From Anisakis pegreffii (Eukaryota > Nematoda > Chromadorea > Rhabditida > Anisakidae), in the NCBI GenBank assembly GCA_035041965.1, contig JAPYMA010000898.1, forward strand, positions 1-64,000: a DNA stretch of 64,000 nucleotides. The letters run 5' to 3'. Within the stretch, counting starts at the first letter, position 1. Each line of letters starts with the position of its first letter. Positions 1 to 10,888 of the stretch are shown here, one piece after another. A program made the position numbers and the translations under genes. The notes beneath the pieces were generated by a model. The model did no database searches and was not told the DNA's origin. It saw only the letters and a list, made by a program, of their open reading frames with translations.

Positions 1-915
1 AATATCCATTAGTTGTTCTGACTACGGCTAGTTCTATCCACTGACGGTTTCCCAGTGGTGTCTCGTCCAGTGAACTGAGAAACGATGAATACATAGAACT
101 ATCTGAATCGTTTTCAGTGATGATATTCATTACTAATTGTGCGTTTCATTTGGTTCGATGAAACCAATAAAAGTTGATATGAATAGAAATGACTAAAACA
201 TTGATTTCAGGAGTGCATGTTATAGTATATAATCAGAACAAAGGCTTATAACAAACATTGGTAAGTGCGGCACAGTTGAAAGAGTCATATCAATTTCAGG
301 TTGATTTGCCGAAATTCAAACTTGAGAAACAATTCCAGTTGGTGAACGCACTTAAGAAGATTGGTATCGTTGATGCATTCGGTACTAACGCCAACTTCAG
401 CGGGATCAGTGATGATCCGTTGAAGATTTCCGATGTTATTCACAAAGCTTTCATTGAGGTTCGCTTTTTCATCTACCTTGGATAATTTTCCTCTGTCCAA
501 CAATTTATTTTGGATAGCAAATGATGCTTTGAATAATAACTGAAAATTGCTGCGGCAAGTTATTCATACAATACTTCAAGCTTTTGGGAATGTATTTAAG
601 ACTCATTCTGCAGTAACCTACTTCTGCCTAGAAGAAGACATGGACAGTTTGCGTTTTATGCGATTCCCTTTCTCAATATGAAATTGTTTGTGGGATGAGA
701 TAATATTGTTTTTGGTGCGATTTTACATGATTATGATTGAATACGTTTAGGTGAACGAGAAAGGAACAGAAGCAGCCGCAGCGACTGCTATTCTAATGGA
801 GAAAGCGGCAGCACCACTCATGATCGTACCACCAGTCAGATTTATTGCTGATCATCCGTTCATGTTTGCCTTGGTCAAAGGCAACATCATTCTGTTCATC
901 GGAAATTATTATTGA
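1..915 (+). CDS. Serpin A, 3' end only (last two exons)
   Basis: C-terminal part of a serine protease inhibitor of the serpin family, cut by the window edge. Exon 300-458 follows CAATTTCAG and encodes the strand and helix block starting [12 protein letters not shown], ending KAFIE before a GTTCGC donor. Exon 751-915 follows ACGTTTAG and begins [13 protein letters not shown], the hinge sequence of inhibitory serpins, then the reactive-centre loop ([18 protein letters not shown]), then [12 protein letters not shown] and a TGA stop at 913-915. Both junctions are phase 0. A polyadenylation signal AATAAA lies at 1095-1100. Base 1 lies in the intron after the exon called exon 5 in the complete copies, so the rest of the gene is to the left. 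Both exons are intact. The small, Ala-rich hinge argues for an active inhibitor; protease specificity cannot be read safely from the loop. Confidence 0.9.
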
Positions 916-1704
916 TAAAGAGACCGTTCTTCACACTCGTAATTTGGTTAAGTGAATTATTTGTGTGTGAATGTGGTGTATTGTGAATCTTGCATAATAT
1001 CTTTAGAGTCAATTCAATTTGAGAAATCGTTCTAAATGCTCGTTTTTTATTGAATCGAATACGTTTACCTGGTTTGAATGTCTGCGATTTGATAAATAAA
1101 CCATACCTTTCTTCAGTGAAACATTTGCATATGAATTCACACAATCGGAAATTGTACGTATATCTCTTTTGTGTGAATAACAAATGAATAATTTTCACAT
1201 GATCTGGTTCGCGAAAATGCGGAAACTTGAAACTATGACTAAGGTTAACCGAAGGTGAAGGTTGTTCGCAAACCGAAGTTCAGGATGTTGTAGCCAGAGC
1301 TTAGCTGTGTTAGGTATTGTCAGAACGCAAGATTGCAAATTTAAGATCACGCATGATGAGGCCTCATATGGGTCAAACATGAACGAGAAGAGCATGCTGC
1401 AGATGCCTCGTTTTAACAATCGCACTGAAATTATTCAGATCAGCAGGGTCAAACCGGTTCTATACGTATTCGTTCATCCGTTACCTCTAAGGAACCGTCA
1501 AAGAAATCAGCCCAACAGGTATCGCGAACTATCCAAACCAAAAGCCGTTACCCAAACCCATATTAATATCAATTCAAACATAAATAAACTATTGTATCAA
1601 TCTAATCAAATATATACACTATTATCTCCAAACTTCAAACCAAATGATTATATGCCGTTTCATTGCGGAATGATGGCAATGATCAATTTTTTTCGTACTG
1701 TTAA

Positions 1705-2328
1705 ATGCAAATTTATGCAAATTTTGCGTACTGTTAAATCAGTGACCGCCCAATTTGCATTCGTTATATGCAAATCACCATACAATTGTCATGTGATCAT
1801 TCAATCCCTGTACACAATTGTTATGTGCGAATTTATGAAAATGCGGATTTGTCATTGTACTCGGACGCACTAATAAACAGTCAGAAAACGCTCGGGCTAA
1901 CATATCAAAAGAGCATATAAGGGCTCCATCTGAAGCTACGGCAGTGGGTTCACTTTTGACGACAACGAATCTTCAACGATCCACAACTGGGTGGCCCGAA
2001 CTGTCAACCTGAATTGTTTCGATACTGAACGCTGAAGGTGGCAGCGATCTACTATATCCAATCATCACGACATTATTCTACACCGAACGCTGGAAGTGAT
2101 AGCGGCCGAATATACCCATCCGATCATCTCGTTAATCTGAGCTGTCAGTGTGGTGATTCCTTTTAAATCGATAAAGATATTCCTTTAAAAGATATGGTTA
2201 TCGTTTTTTTTGTTTCCAACTCACAAAAGCAACACAATCGGGACAAAGACAAATAGTCTTCGCGACAGAATGTACACGTTTGAACATGGAATCATGAAAA
2301 GTTCAATGCATGTACTCTGTATGCAAAT
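1705..2328 (+). promoter_or_regulatory. Cluster of ATGCAAAT octamers upstream of serpin B
   Basis: The octamer ATGCAAAT occurs at 1705-1712, 1715-1722, 1768-1775 and 2321-2328, and inverted (ATTTGCAT) at 1753-1760. This is the classic POU-homeodomain octamer. In repeat unit 2 three are kept (6184-6191, inverted 6222-6229, 6237-6244). The cluster sits 0.2-0.8 kb before a serpin first exon and overlaps the TATA-like site. A regulatory role is inferred. Confidence 0.35.
1916..1921 (+). promoter_or_regulatory. Candidate TATA box (TATAAG) of serpin B
   Basis: GCATATAAGGGCTCC is kept in both tandem units (second copy TATAA at 6385-6389), about 0.6 kb before the exon carrying the serpin start codon. 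A TTTCAG at 2524-2529, five bases before that ATG, could be the acceptor of a 5'UTR intron running back towards this promoter, or a trans-splice site. Confidence 0.3.
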
Positions 2329-2533
2329 CCAACTAATCAACATGCAAAGTATGTTCGTGCGTCGATTCAGAAAAGCCGTGCCATGATTTGCTTCTGTCGA
2401 AAGCGATAGTTAATTGGTACAACGCAGCACTCTGCTATGCTCTTTGCCTAGTTGATCACTATTATGAAAGGAACACGCGTTAATCAACATAGCTATTGGT
2501 TTATGGTTGAAGTTGATTTTAATTTCAGGAAAA

Positions 2534-5390
2534 ATGTGGTGTCATTCAGCGGGGAAATCAATCGCATTCCTGGCAGCGCTGTTTTTGTGTTACGCGCACG
2601 CAGATGGCGATCAACCGTGGTGAGTGGTAATTCGATGTTCATTCTCTTTTATAATGATTGAAATGGAAGAACTGTGTTCGGAGAAGACCTTAAAGCAGTG
2701 TATGGGACTCGTGAAAGTTGGAATTTTTGCATTCCCCCGACTTTCTTTGACATCATCTTTCAAAGCCATCCAGAGAATAATCGTCACTTCTCGTTGATTT
2801 TCATCAGCCTTTCAGACTGAATATCCACTGAAATATACTCATTTCATCGTTCACCAGTCTAAATGTCACTAAGTAAGCATATCTATTTTACAGTTGCTAC
2901 TTGACAAAAATGGAAGTAGCGCAGTCAGATTTTGCGTTAGATCTCCTCCGTAAAAGTGTTGATAATTCAACGCAGTCACTCATCATATCACCATTCTCGA
3001 TAGCCGTTGCACTAGCGATGACTTACGCTGGTGCGGAAGGCAGCACTTACGAGCAAATGAATCGGATTCTTGCTGGAGGTTAGACGATGGCCTATAAATG
3101 TTCATCTGTTCCCCTATGATTAGAAAATGCTCAATTGGAATACGTCGGTTTGATTAGTTCAAAATAACTTAAAAAGAAAACATAGTTCACTGGTATGAAT
3201 ATATCATTCTATTAAATCGAATGACATAAATCCAGATTATTCGGAATGACATACAATCACTAAGAAATTCATTCGATCGAATTCAATTTAAACACTAAAA
3301 AGAAACGGCAGTAATTTGACCAACCGTAAGATAGAAAGGGAGCAATGAAACAATTAAATGACATCTGTATGGTTGGGATGAAGTTTGATTTATTCACAGC
3401 AAAACGATTCAGGTGAATCGAATGAAGTGTTCGAGAAATACTTCGGTGAAATTCTGGAATGGATCGAAAAGAAGCCAACGAAGGCTCGATTCGAATTGGA
3501 CACTAGCCAACAAGTTGTTCATAAAAGAAGGATATCAACTGAAAGAGGCATATCTGAAGACGATTCGAGAAGTTTATAGAGGACAACTTGAGCAAGTCGA
3601 TTTCTCGCAAGCTGCTAAAGTAGCGAATGTCAGTTGCATGAATCACTCCACGAATTTATTTTTCAGTCGTTGTTCTGATATAAACATGTTCCGGTGGTTT
3701 ACGGTAAAACGAACTATTGATCGTTCATATTGCGGGAATTCGGTGGTTTCTAATTGCGGGCTAATGTGTGCTTGGACTGTTCGCTTGAATCAGAAAACGA
3801 TTCGCAGAATTAATTTAAAATCTGTGGAAAGAACTGTCAGAAATACGTGAGGTATGTGGAGAGGAATGAACAGTCGTCATGGAAGATTATATTGTTACCC
3901 GCACCAATATTAGTTCATGTTGACAAAATAACCAATCAGTTCATGAACTCTTCTCTATTGAAGCAAATAAACGAATGGGTCGAGAAGCAAACGAATTCGA
4001 GGATTAAAGATCTCGTTAGAGCAGATATGTTCAACAAACTAACAAGTATGGTGCTTGTGAATGCGATCTATTTCAATGGTTCTTGGCAGAATCAGTTCAT
4101 TGATGGAAGAACTAAAAAAAAGACATTCTATCAGGCTGCAGACTCAATCAGAGAGGTAACTGCGACCTTTCTCGCTTTAGGTTCTTATATGAACTCATTC
4201 TCATCTCTCAATTTATTTACACATTTGATTACGTACCATAATTTTCATATCTTGATTTCCAGGTTGAAATGATGTTCAACAACGGCAGTTTTCGATATTA
4301 CGAAAACGACAAGGTTCAAGTTATTGGTTTACCTTACAAAGGCTATCAGGTGTATATGTACGTCTTCTTGCCAAAAGACAAGTACGGCTTAGAAGAATTC
4401 GAGAAATCATTGAAAGGTGAAGAGTTGCTGGAAATGATTTCCGAATTTGACTTATCGTACGCCATGGTAAGCTCTAATATCCATTAGTTGTTCTTGACTA
4501 CGGTTAGTTCTATCCACTGACGGTTTCCCAGTGGTGTCTCGTCCAGTGAACTGAGAAACGATGAATACATAGAACTATCTGAATCGTTTTCAGTGATGAT
4601 ATTCATTACTAATTGTGCGTTTCATTTGGTTCGATGAAACCAATAAAAGTTGATATGAATAGAAATGACTGAAACATTGACTTCAGGAGTGCATGTTATA
4701 GTATATAATCAGAACAAAGGCTTATAACAAACATAGATAAGTGCGGCACAGTTGAAAGAGTCATATCAATTTCAGGTTGATTTGCCGAAATTCAAACTTG
4801 AGAAGAAATTCGGTTTGGTGAAAGCACTTAAAAAGATTGGTATCGTTGATGCATTCGGTGGTAACGCCAACTTCAGCGGGATCAGTGGTGACCGATTGAT
4901 GATTTCCAATGTTATTCACAAAGCTTTCATTGAGGTTCGTTCTTTTATCTATCTTCGATAATTTTCCCTGTCCAACAATTTATTTTGGACAGCAAATGAT
5001 GCTTCGAATAATAAGTGAAAATTGCTGCGGCAAGTTATTCATACAATACTTCAAGCTTTTGGGAATGTATTTAAGACTCATTCTGCAGTAACCTACTTCT
5101 GCCTAGAAGAAGACATGGACAGTTTGCGTTTTATGCGATTCCCTTTCTTAATATGAAATTGTTTGTGGCATTAGGTAATATTGTTTTTGGTGCGATATTA
5201 CATGATTATGATTGAATATGTTTAGGTGAACGAGAAAGGAACAGAAGCAGCCGCAGCGACTGCTATTGTAACAGGAAGAGCGGCAGCACCACCCATGATC
5301 GAACCACCAGTCAACTTCACTGCTGATCATCCGTTCATGTTTGCCTTGGTCAAGAGCAATACCATTCTGTTCATTGGACATTATTATTGA
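2534..5390 (+). pseudogene. Serpin B, seven exons, one-base frameshift in exon 3
   Basis: Secreted serpin gene. Exons: 2534-2619 (signal peptide, MWCHSAGKSIAFLAALFLC), 2894-3078, 3413-3628, 3964-4155, 4263-4466, 4776-4934, 5226-5390; AATAAA at 5570-5575. Exon 2 carries the helix A/B block [20 protein letters not shown]; exon 4 [12 protein letters not shown]; exon 7 the hinge [13 protein letters not shown] and loop [18 protein letters not shown]. Exon 4 starts after TTGAAG, not CAG, as in all copies here. Exon 3 is 216 bp against 215 in copy E: an extra T in GACACTAGCCAACAAG (near 3506; copies C and E have GACACAGCCAACAAG) shifts the frame before [16 protein letters not shown]. Otherwise all exons and phases are intact, so this is either a very young pseudogene or an assembly error. 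Confidence 0.85.
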
Positions 5391-6981
5391 TAAAGAGAAC
5401 GTTCTTCACACTCGTAATTTGGTTAAGTGAATTATTTGTGTGTGAATGTGGTGTATTGTGAATCTTGCATAATATCTTTAGAGTCAATTCAATTTGAGAA
5501 ATCGTTCTAAATGCTCGTTTTTTATTGACTCGAATACGTTTACCTGGTTTGAATGTCTGCGATTTGATAAATAAACCATACCTTTCTTCAGTGAAACATT
5601 TGCATATGAATTCACACAATCGGAAATTGTACGTATATCTCTTTTGTGTGAATAACAAATGAATAATTTTCACATGATCTGGTTCGCGAAAATGCGGAAA
5701 CTTGAAACTATGACTAAGGTTAACCGAAGTCGGTGAAGGTTGTTCGCAAACCGAAGTTCAGGATGTTGTAGCCAGAGCTTAGCTGTGTTAGGTATTGTCA
5801 GACCGCAAGATTGCAAATTTAAGATCACGCATGACGAGGCCTCATATGGGTCAAACATGAACGAGAAGAGCATGCTGCAGATGCCTCGTTTTAACAATCG
5901 CACTGAAATTATTCAGATCAGCAGGGTCAAACCGGTTCTATACGTATTCGTTCATCCGTTACCTCTAAGGAACCGTCAAAGAAATCAGCCCAACAGGTAT
6001 CGCGAACTATCCAAACCAAAAGTCGTTACCCAAACCCATATTAATATCAATTCAAACATAAATAAACTATTGTATAAATCTAATCAAATATATACACTAT
6101 TATCTCCAAACTTCAAACCAAATGATTATATGCCGTTTCATTGCGGAATGATGGCAATGATCAATTTTTTTTCGTATTGTTAAATGCAAATTTTGCGTAC
6201 TGTTAAATCAGTGACCGCCCAATTTGCATTCGTTACATGCAAATCACCATACAATTGTCATGTGATCATTCAATCCCTGTACACAATTGTTATGTGCGAA
6301 TTTATGAAAATGCGGATTTGTCAGTGTACTCGGACGCACTATTAAACAATCAGAAAACGCTCGGGCTAACATATCAAAAGAGCATATAAGGGCTCCATCT
6401 GAAGCTACGGCAGTGGGTTCACTTTTGACGACAACGAATCTTCAACGATTCACAACTGGGTGGCCCGAACTGTCAACCTGAATTGTTTCGATACTGAACG
6501 CTGAAGGTGGCAGCGATCTACTATATCCAATCATCACGACATTATTCTACACTGGAAAAGTGATAGCGGCCGAATATACCCATCCGATCATCTCGTTAAT
6601 CTGAGCTGTCAGTGTGGTGATTCCTTTTAAATCGATAAAGATACTTATCGTTTTCTTTTGTTTCCAACTCACAAAAGCAACACAATCGGGACAAAGACAA
6701 ATAGTCTTCGCGACAGAATGTACACGTTTGAACATGGAATCATGAAAAGTTCAATACATGTACTCTGTACGCAAATCCAACTAATCAACATGCAAAGTAT
6801 GTTGGTGCGTCGATTCAGAAAAGCCGTGCCATGATTTGCTTCTGTCGAAAGCGATAGTTAATTGGTACAACGCAGCACTTTGCTATGCTCTTTGCCTAGT
6901 TGATCACTATTATGAAAGGAACACGCGTTAATCAACATAGCTATTGGTTTATGGTTGAAGTTGATTTTAATTTCAGGAAAA
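5391..6981 (+). other. Intergenic stretch between serpin B and the orphan exon
   Basis: Holds the serpin B 3'UTR, three octamers, the second TATAAG site and the same long chance reading frames as 916-2533. No gene is recognised. The frames at 1262-1873 and 5740-6183 are not kept to the same length in the two units and match no family known to me. Confidence 0.6.
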
Positions 6982-7067
6982 ATGTGGTGTCATTCAGCGG
7001 GTAAATCAATCGCATTCCTGGCAGCGCTGTTTTTGTGTTACGCGCACGCAGATGGCGATCAACCGTG
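6982..7067 (+). pseudogene. Orphan serpin first exon
   Basis: An 86-bp copy of serpin exon 1 with ATG, signal peptide (AFLAALFLCYAHADGDQP), phase-2 end and GTGAGT donor, preceded by TTTAATTTCAG. It is not followed by its own exon 2: foreign sequence begins about 85 bp on, and the next serpin exon is another exon 1 at 7598. It is the truncated 5' end of the third tandem unit. It could in principle splice to serpin C exon 2 at 7876 as an alternative first exon, since the phase fits. Confidence 0.8.
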
Positions 7068-7597
7068 GTGAGTGGTAATTCGATGTTCATTCTCTTTTAT
7101 AATGATTGAAGTGGAAGAACTGTGTTCGGAGAAGACCTTAAAGCACTGTATTATATGTATTCGTTCATCCACTACTTCTAAGAAACTTTTAAAAAACTCA
7201 TCCCAGCAGTAGTTGTTTGCTGTTATTGATGAATCATAAATGCGCGACCATTAAATTTTTCTGATAAAATTGTCTATTAAAGAGGAGGTCGTAATCGGTC
7301 TTGTTTAAGTCTCCATTCTTTGATATTTATATCGTTGGAAAATAACTAAGGCAGTCATTGACTGTATCGCATTGCAAATGATTCCATCAGCGAATGAATC
7401 ATTTTGCTTATTTGCTTATTTTGTTGTCTTATTTGATTTTTGTTGTGTCTCGGTTTGTGACATTTGGGGTTTTGTTTCGTTAGATGAGACCGTCAATTGA
7501 ATATTTCAGTTTATTTGACTAGCTGCTAGAAAATGAAAGCGCGTTCGTCAGTATTGCTATTCGCTTATCGGTGAATTTGACTTTAATTTCAGGACAA
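7068..7597 (+). other. Spacer between two serpin first exons
   Basis: About 530 bp, largely unlike the other serpin promoters. One short stretch (about 7146-7200) resembles the TATACGTATTCGTTCATCC sequence near 1455-1500, so this spacer is partly rearranged repeat-unit DNA. TTTAATTTCAG at 7582-7592 precedes the serpin C start codon. No gene seen. Confidence 0.5.
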
Positions 7598-9779
7598 ATG
7601 TGGTGTCATTCGGCGAGTGAATCAGTCGCATTCCTAGCGGTGCTATTTTTGTGTTGCGTGCACGCAGATAGCGATCAACCGTGGTGAGTGGTAATTCATC
7701 TGAATCGATGTTCATTGTGTTTTATCATGTTTGGAATCGAACAACTGTGTTCTGAGAAAACCTCAAAGCAGTGTATGGGACTCAAGAGTATCAGCGTTTC
7801 GTGCTGAATATCCAATGAAATTTACTCATTCCATTATTCGTTGAATGTCACTATGCATACATATCTATTTTACAGTCGCGACCTGACAAATATGGAAGTA
7901 GCGCAGTCAGATTTTGCGTTAGATCTCCTCCGTAAAAGTGTTGAAGATCCAAAGCAGTCACTCATCATATCACCATTCTCGATAGCCGTTGCACTAGCGA
8001 TGACTTACGCTGGTGCGGAAGGCAGCACTTACGAGCAAATGAATCGGATTCTTGCTGGAGGTTAGACGATGGCCTATAAATGTTCATGTGTTCCCCTATG
8101 ATTAGAAAATGCTCAATTGGAATACGTCGGTTTCATTAGTTCAAAATAACTTAAAAAGAAAACATAGTTCACTGGTATGAATATATCATTCTATTGAATC
8201 GAATGACATAAATCCAGATTATTCGGAATAACATACAACTACTAAGAAATTCCTTCGATCGAATTCAATTTAAACACTAAAAAGAAACGGCAGTAATTTG
8301 ACCAACCGTAAGATAAAAAGGGAGCAATAAAACAATTAAATGACATCTGTATGGTTGGGATGAAGTTTGATTTATTCACAGCAAAACGATTCAGGTGAAT
8401 CGAATAAAGTGTTCGAGAAATTCTTCCGTACAATTTTGGAAGGGATTGAAAATAAGCCAGAGCGTGACTTGTTTTCAATAGGTCCAGCATTCCAACTGGA
8501 CACAGCCAACAAGTTGTTCATAAAAGAAGGATATCAACTGAAAGAGGCATATCTGAGGACGATTCGAGAAGTTTATGGAGGGAAACTTGAACAAGTCGAT
8601 TTCTCGCAAGCTGGTAAAGTAGCGAATGTCAGTTGCATGAATGACTCCACGAATTTATTTTTCATTCAGTGTTTTCACATAAGGATCTTCCGATGATTAA
8701 TGGAAAAAACGAAATGTGATTGAGTTTTGTCGATCGTTCATGTTGCGGGGAATTGGGTGATTTTTAATTGCGGGTTGGTGAGTGCTTGGACTGTTATCTA
8801 TGGTACATTCGAGCTTCATTAATGGTAACGAAACAATCATGCAATTCATGAACTCTTCTCTGTTGAAGCAAATAAACGAATGGGTCGAGAAGCAAACGAA
8901 TTCGAGGATTAAAGATCTTGTTAGAGCAGATATGTTCAACGCACTCACAGTTATGGTGCTTGTGAATGCGATCTATTTCAATGGTTCTTGGCTGAATCCG
9001 TTTGAAGATCTAAGAACTAAAAAAAGACATTCTATCAGGCTGCAGACTCAACCAGAGAGGTAACTGCGACCTTTCTCGCTTTAGGTTCTTATTTGAATTC
9101 ATTCTCATCTCTCAATTTATTTACACATTTGATTACGTACCATAATTTCCATATCTTGATTTCCAGGTTGAAATGATGTTCAACGACGGCTATTTTCCAT
9201 ATTACGAAAACGACAAGGTTCAAGTTCTTGGTTTACCTTACGAAGGCTATCAGGTGTATATGTACGTCTTCTTGCCAAAAGACAAGTACGGCTTAGAAGA
9301 ATTCGAGAAATCATTGAAAGGTGAAGAGTTGCTGAAAATGATTTTCGAAACTGAACTCACGGGACGCAATGGTAAGCTCTGTCGATACTTATTACTTCTT
9401 GATGACAGCATTATTCCCTTTTCCTTACAGCGAGTCCACTGAAAAGCTATCGAAACACAGAATTGTTTGAATCGTTTTTGATGATTGTATTCACTATCAA
9501 TTGTCCATATCATTCGATTCGATAGTACTCGTAAAATTTGATATGGATGGAAATTGATCGAAGCATTGATTCTATGATGTCACTAATAATATATAATCAG
9601 CAGGGAAACCGTAATAGTTTCAGGTTGAATTGCCGAAATTCAAAATTGAGAGAGAATTCCAGTTGGTGAAAGCACTTAAGAAGATTGGTATTGTTGATGC
9701 ATTCGATAAGGACGCCAACTTCAGCGGGATTTTGTATGACCCTTTGAAGGCTCCCAGTGATAATGAAAAATTCATTGAG
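7598..9779 (+). pseudogene. Serpin C, exons 1-6, two one-base indels, fused to serpin D
   Basis: Serpin gene with exons 7598-7683 (signal peptide [20 protein letters not shown]), 7876-8060, 8395-8627, 8869-9059, 9167-9371 and 9624-9779. Exon 3 is 18 bp longer than in other copies, adding six residues around ERDLFSIGPAF. Exon 4 is 191 bp, not 192: the A run in RTKK has seven A instead of eight, which shifts the frame into an early stop at the start of exon 5. Exon 5 is 205 bp, not 204, with an extra A in GAAACTGAACTC near its end. Exon 6 is altered at its end ([10 protein letters not shown] in place of [11 protein letters not shown]). The intron after exon 6 breaks about 15 bp in and runs into the end of another serpin's exon 5. 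Hence a pseudogene, unless the A-run deletion is a sequencing error. Confidence 0.82.
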
Positions 9780-9794
9780 GTTTGTTATTTCATC

Positions 9795-10888
9795 TGAAGA
9801 GTTGCTGAAACTGATTTTCGAAAGTAACTCACGGGGCGCCACGGTAACTCAAATATTCGTTAGATGTTATTGACCAAGGCTAGTTCTATTCGTTGACGGT
9901 TTTCCAGCGGACTTCTCGATAGAACTCGAAAAGCATCTATATGTAGTACTATCTGAATTGTTTTTAGGACGATATTCGTTATGTGTTGTGCATTTAATTC
10001 GTTGCGATAATGTTTATAAAATTTGATATGAATGAAAATGACTGAAGCATTGATTTCAGGAGAGCATCTTATAACATATAACCAGCAGAAGGATTCCTAT
10101 AAAACATTCATATAAAAGACAGTTGAAGATAATGCTAACTTCAGGTTGAGTTGCCGATACTCATGCTTAACGAACAATTCAAGTGGGTTAGAGTTGTTAA
10201 GAAGTTTCGTACCGTTAAGACATTCGGTGATAACGCCAACTCCAACGGGAATAGTGATGTTCCGTTGCAGATTTCCGATGTTATTCATAAAGCTTTCTTT
10301 GAGGTTCGTTACTTCATCTGTCCTGGATCATTTTTTTCGTCTAACAATTCGTTGTAATACCATGACGAGGATACGTATTGGTTACTGATCACACTGCAAG
10401 GGAATCAAGCATCATGGAGGTGGAGGACTCTTCGGAACACTTACGCAACGATGGAAAGAATGATTCTTGCGCTGCAAATGATACTTTGAATAATAACTGA
10501 AACTTGTGCAAAAATTTTTGATGCGTTTTTTGAGCTTTCGGGGATGTATTTATGACTGTTTCTGCCGCAATTTACTTCAGCCTAGAATTGCGTTTTTTTA
10601 GACATGGATTGTTTACATGCCAAAAGTTTGCCTCTATCAATGTGGAACCCTCTGCATTATGAGATAGGATCGATTTTGATGCGATTTTACATGATTATGA
10701 TTGAATATGTTTAGGTGAACGAGAAAGGAACAGAAGCAGCCGCAGCAACTGCTATCGTCACTAACCTAATCACATCAGTGGAGTATATTCGCCCTCGCCC
10801 ACCTCCGGTCAGGTTTATTGCTGATCATCCGTTCATGTTTGCGTTGGTCAAGAGCAATACCATTCTTTTCATTGGACATTATTATTGA
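9795..10888 (+). pseudogene. Serpin D, 3' remnant joined to serpin C
   Basis: Starts inside exon 5: 9795-9843 keeps its last 49 bp (EELLKLIFESNSRG) and a GTAACT donor. The usual intron follows, then exon 6 at 10145-10303 (open but diverged: VELPILMLNEQFKWVRVV) and exon 7 at 10715-10888. Exon 7 keeps the hinge [13 protein letters not shown], has a loop three residues longer than the other copies ([20 protein letters not shown]), and ends [18 protein letters not shown] then TGA. AATAAA at 11059-11064. The locus therefore has two exon-6 units before one exon 7. Splicing from C exon 5 to either would be possible, but C's frameshift should stop translation first. Confidence 0.8.

Larger units (their letters stand above)
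1..2702 (+). repeat. Tandem repeat unit, copy 1
   Basis: Bases 1-2702 match 4476-7151 almost base for base. Each unit runs from the intron after serpin exon 5, through exons 6 and 7 and about 1.6 kb of intergenic DNA, to the next serpin's first exon and the start of intron 1. It is a recent tandem duplication of about 4.5 kb period that probably extends left of the window. Homology stops just after the shared GAAGACCTTAAAGCA. Confidence 0.92.
4476..7151 (+). repeat. Tandem repeat unit, copy 2
   Basis: Second copy of the unit seen at 1-2702. It carries the 3' end of serpin B and ends with an orphan first exon. After about 7151 the sequence is unrelated to copy 1 until the serpin C first exon. 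Small indels separate the copies, for example a shortened stretch near 6190 and the loss of a CCGAACG motif near 6550. Confidence 0.92.

Noticed and set aside
896..1198. Minus-strand frames over serpin 3'UTRs (also 5371-5673 and, reversed, 49541-49858)
   Set aside because: Antisense of a conserved 3'UTR; similarity reflects gene duplication, not coding.
1262..1873. 203-codon plus-strand frame repeated at 5740-6183
   Set aside because: It lies in the duplicated serpin spacer, is cut short by an indel in the second unit, and matches no family; chance frame.
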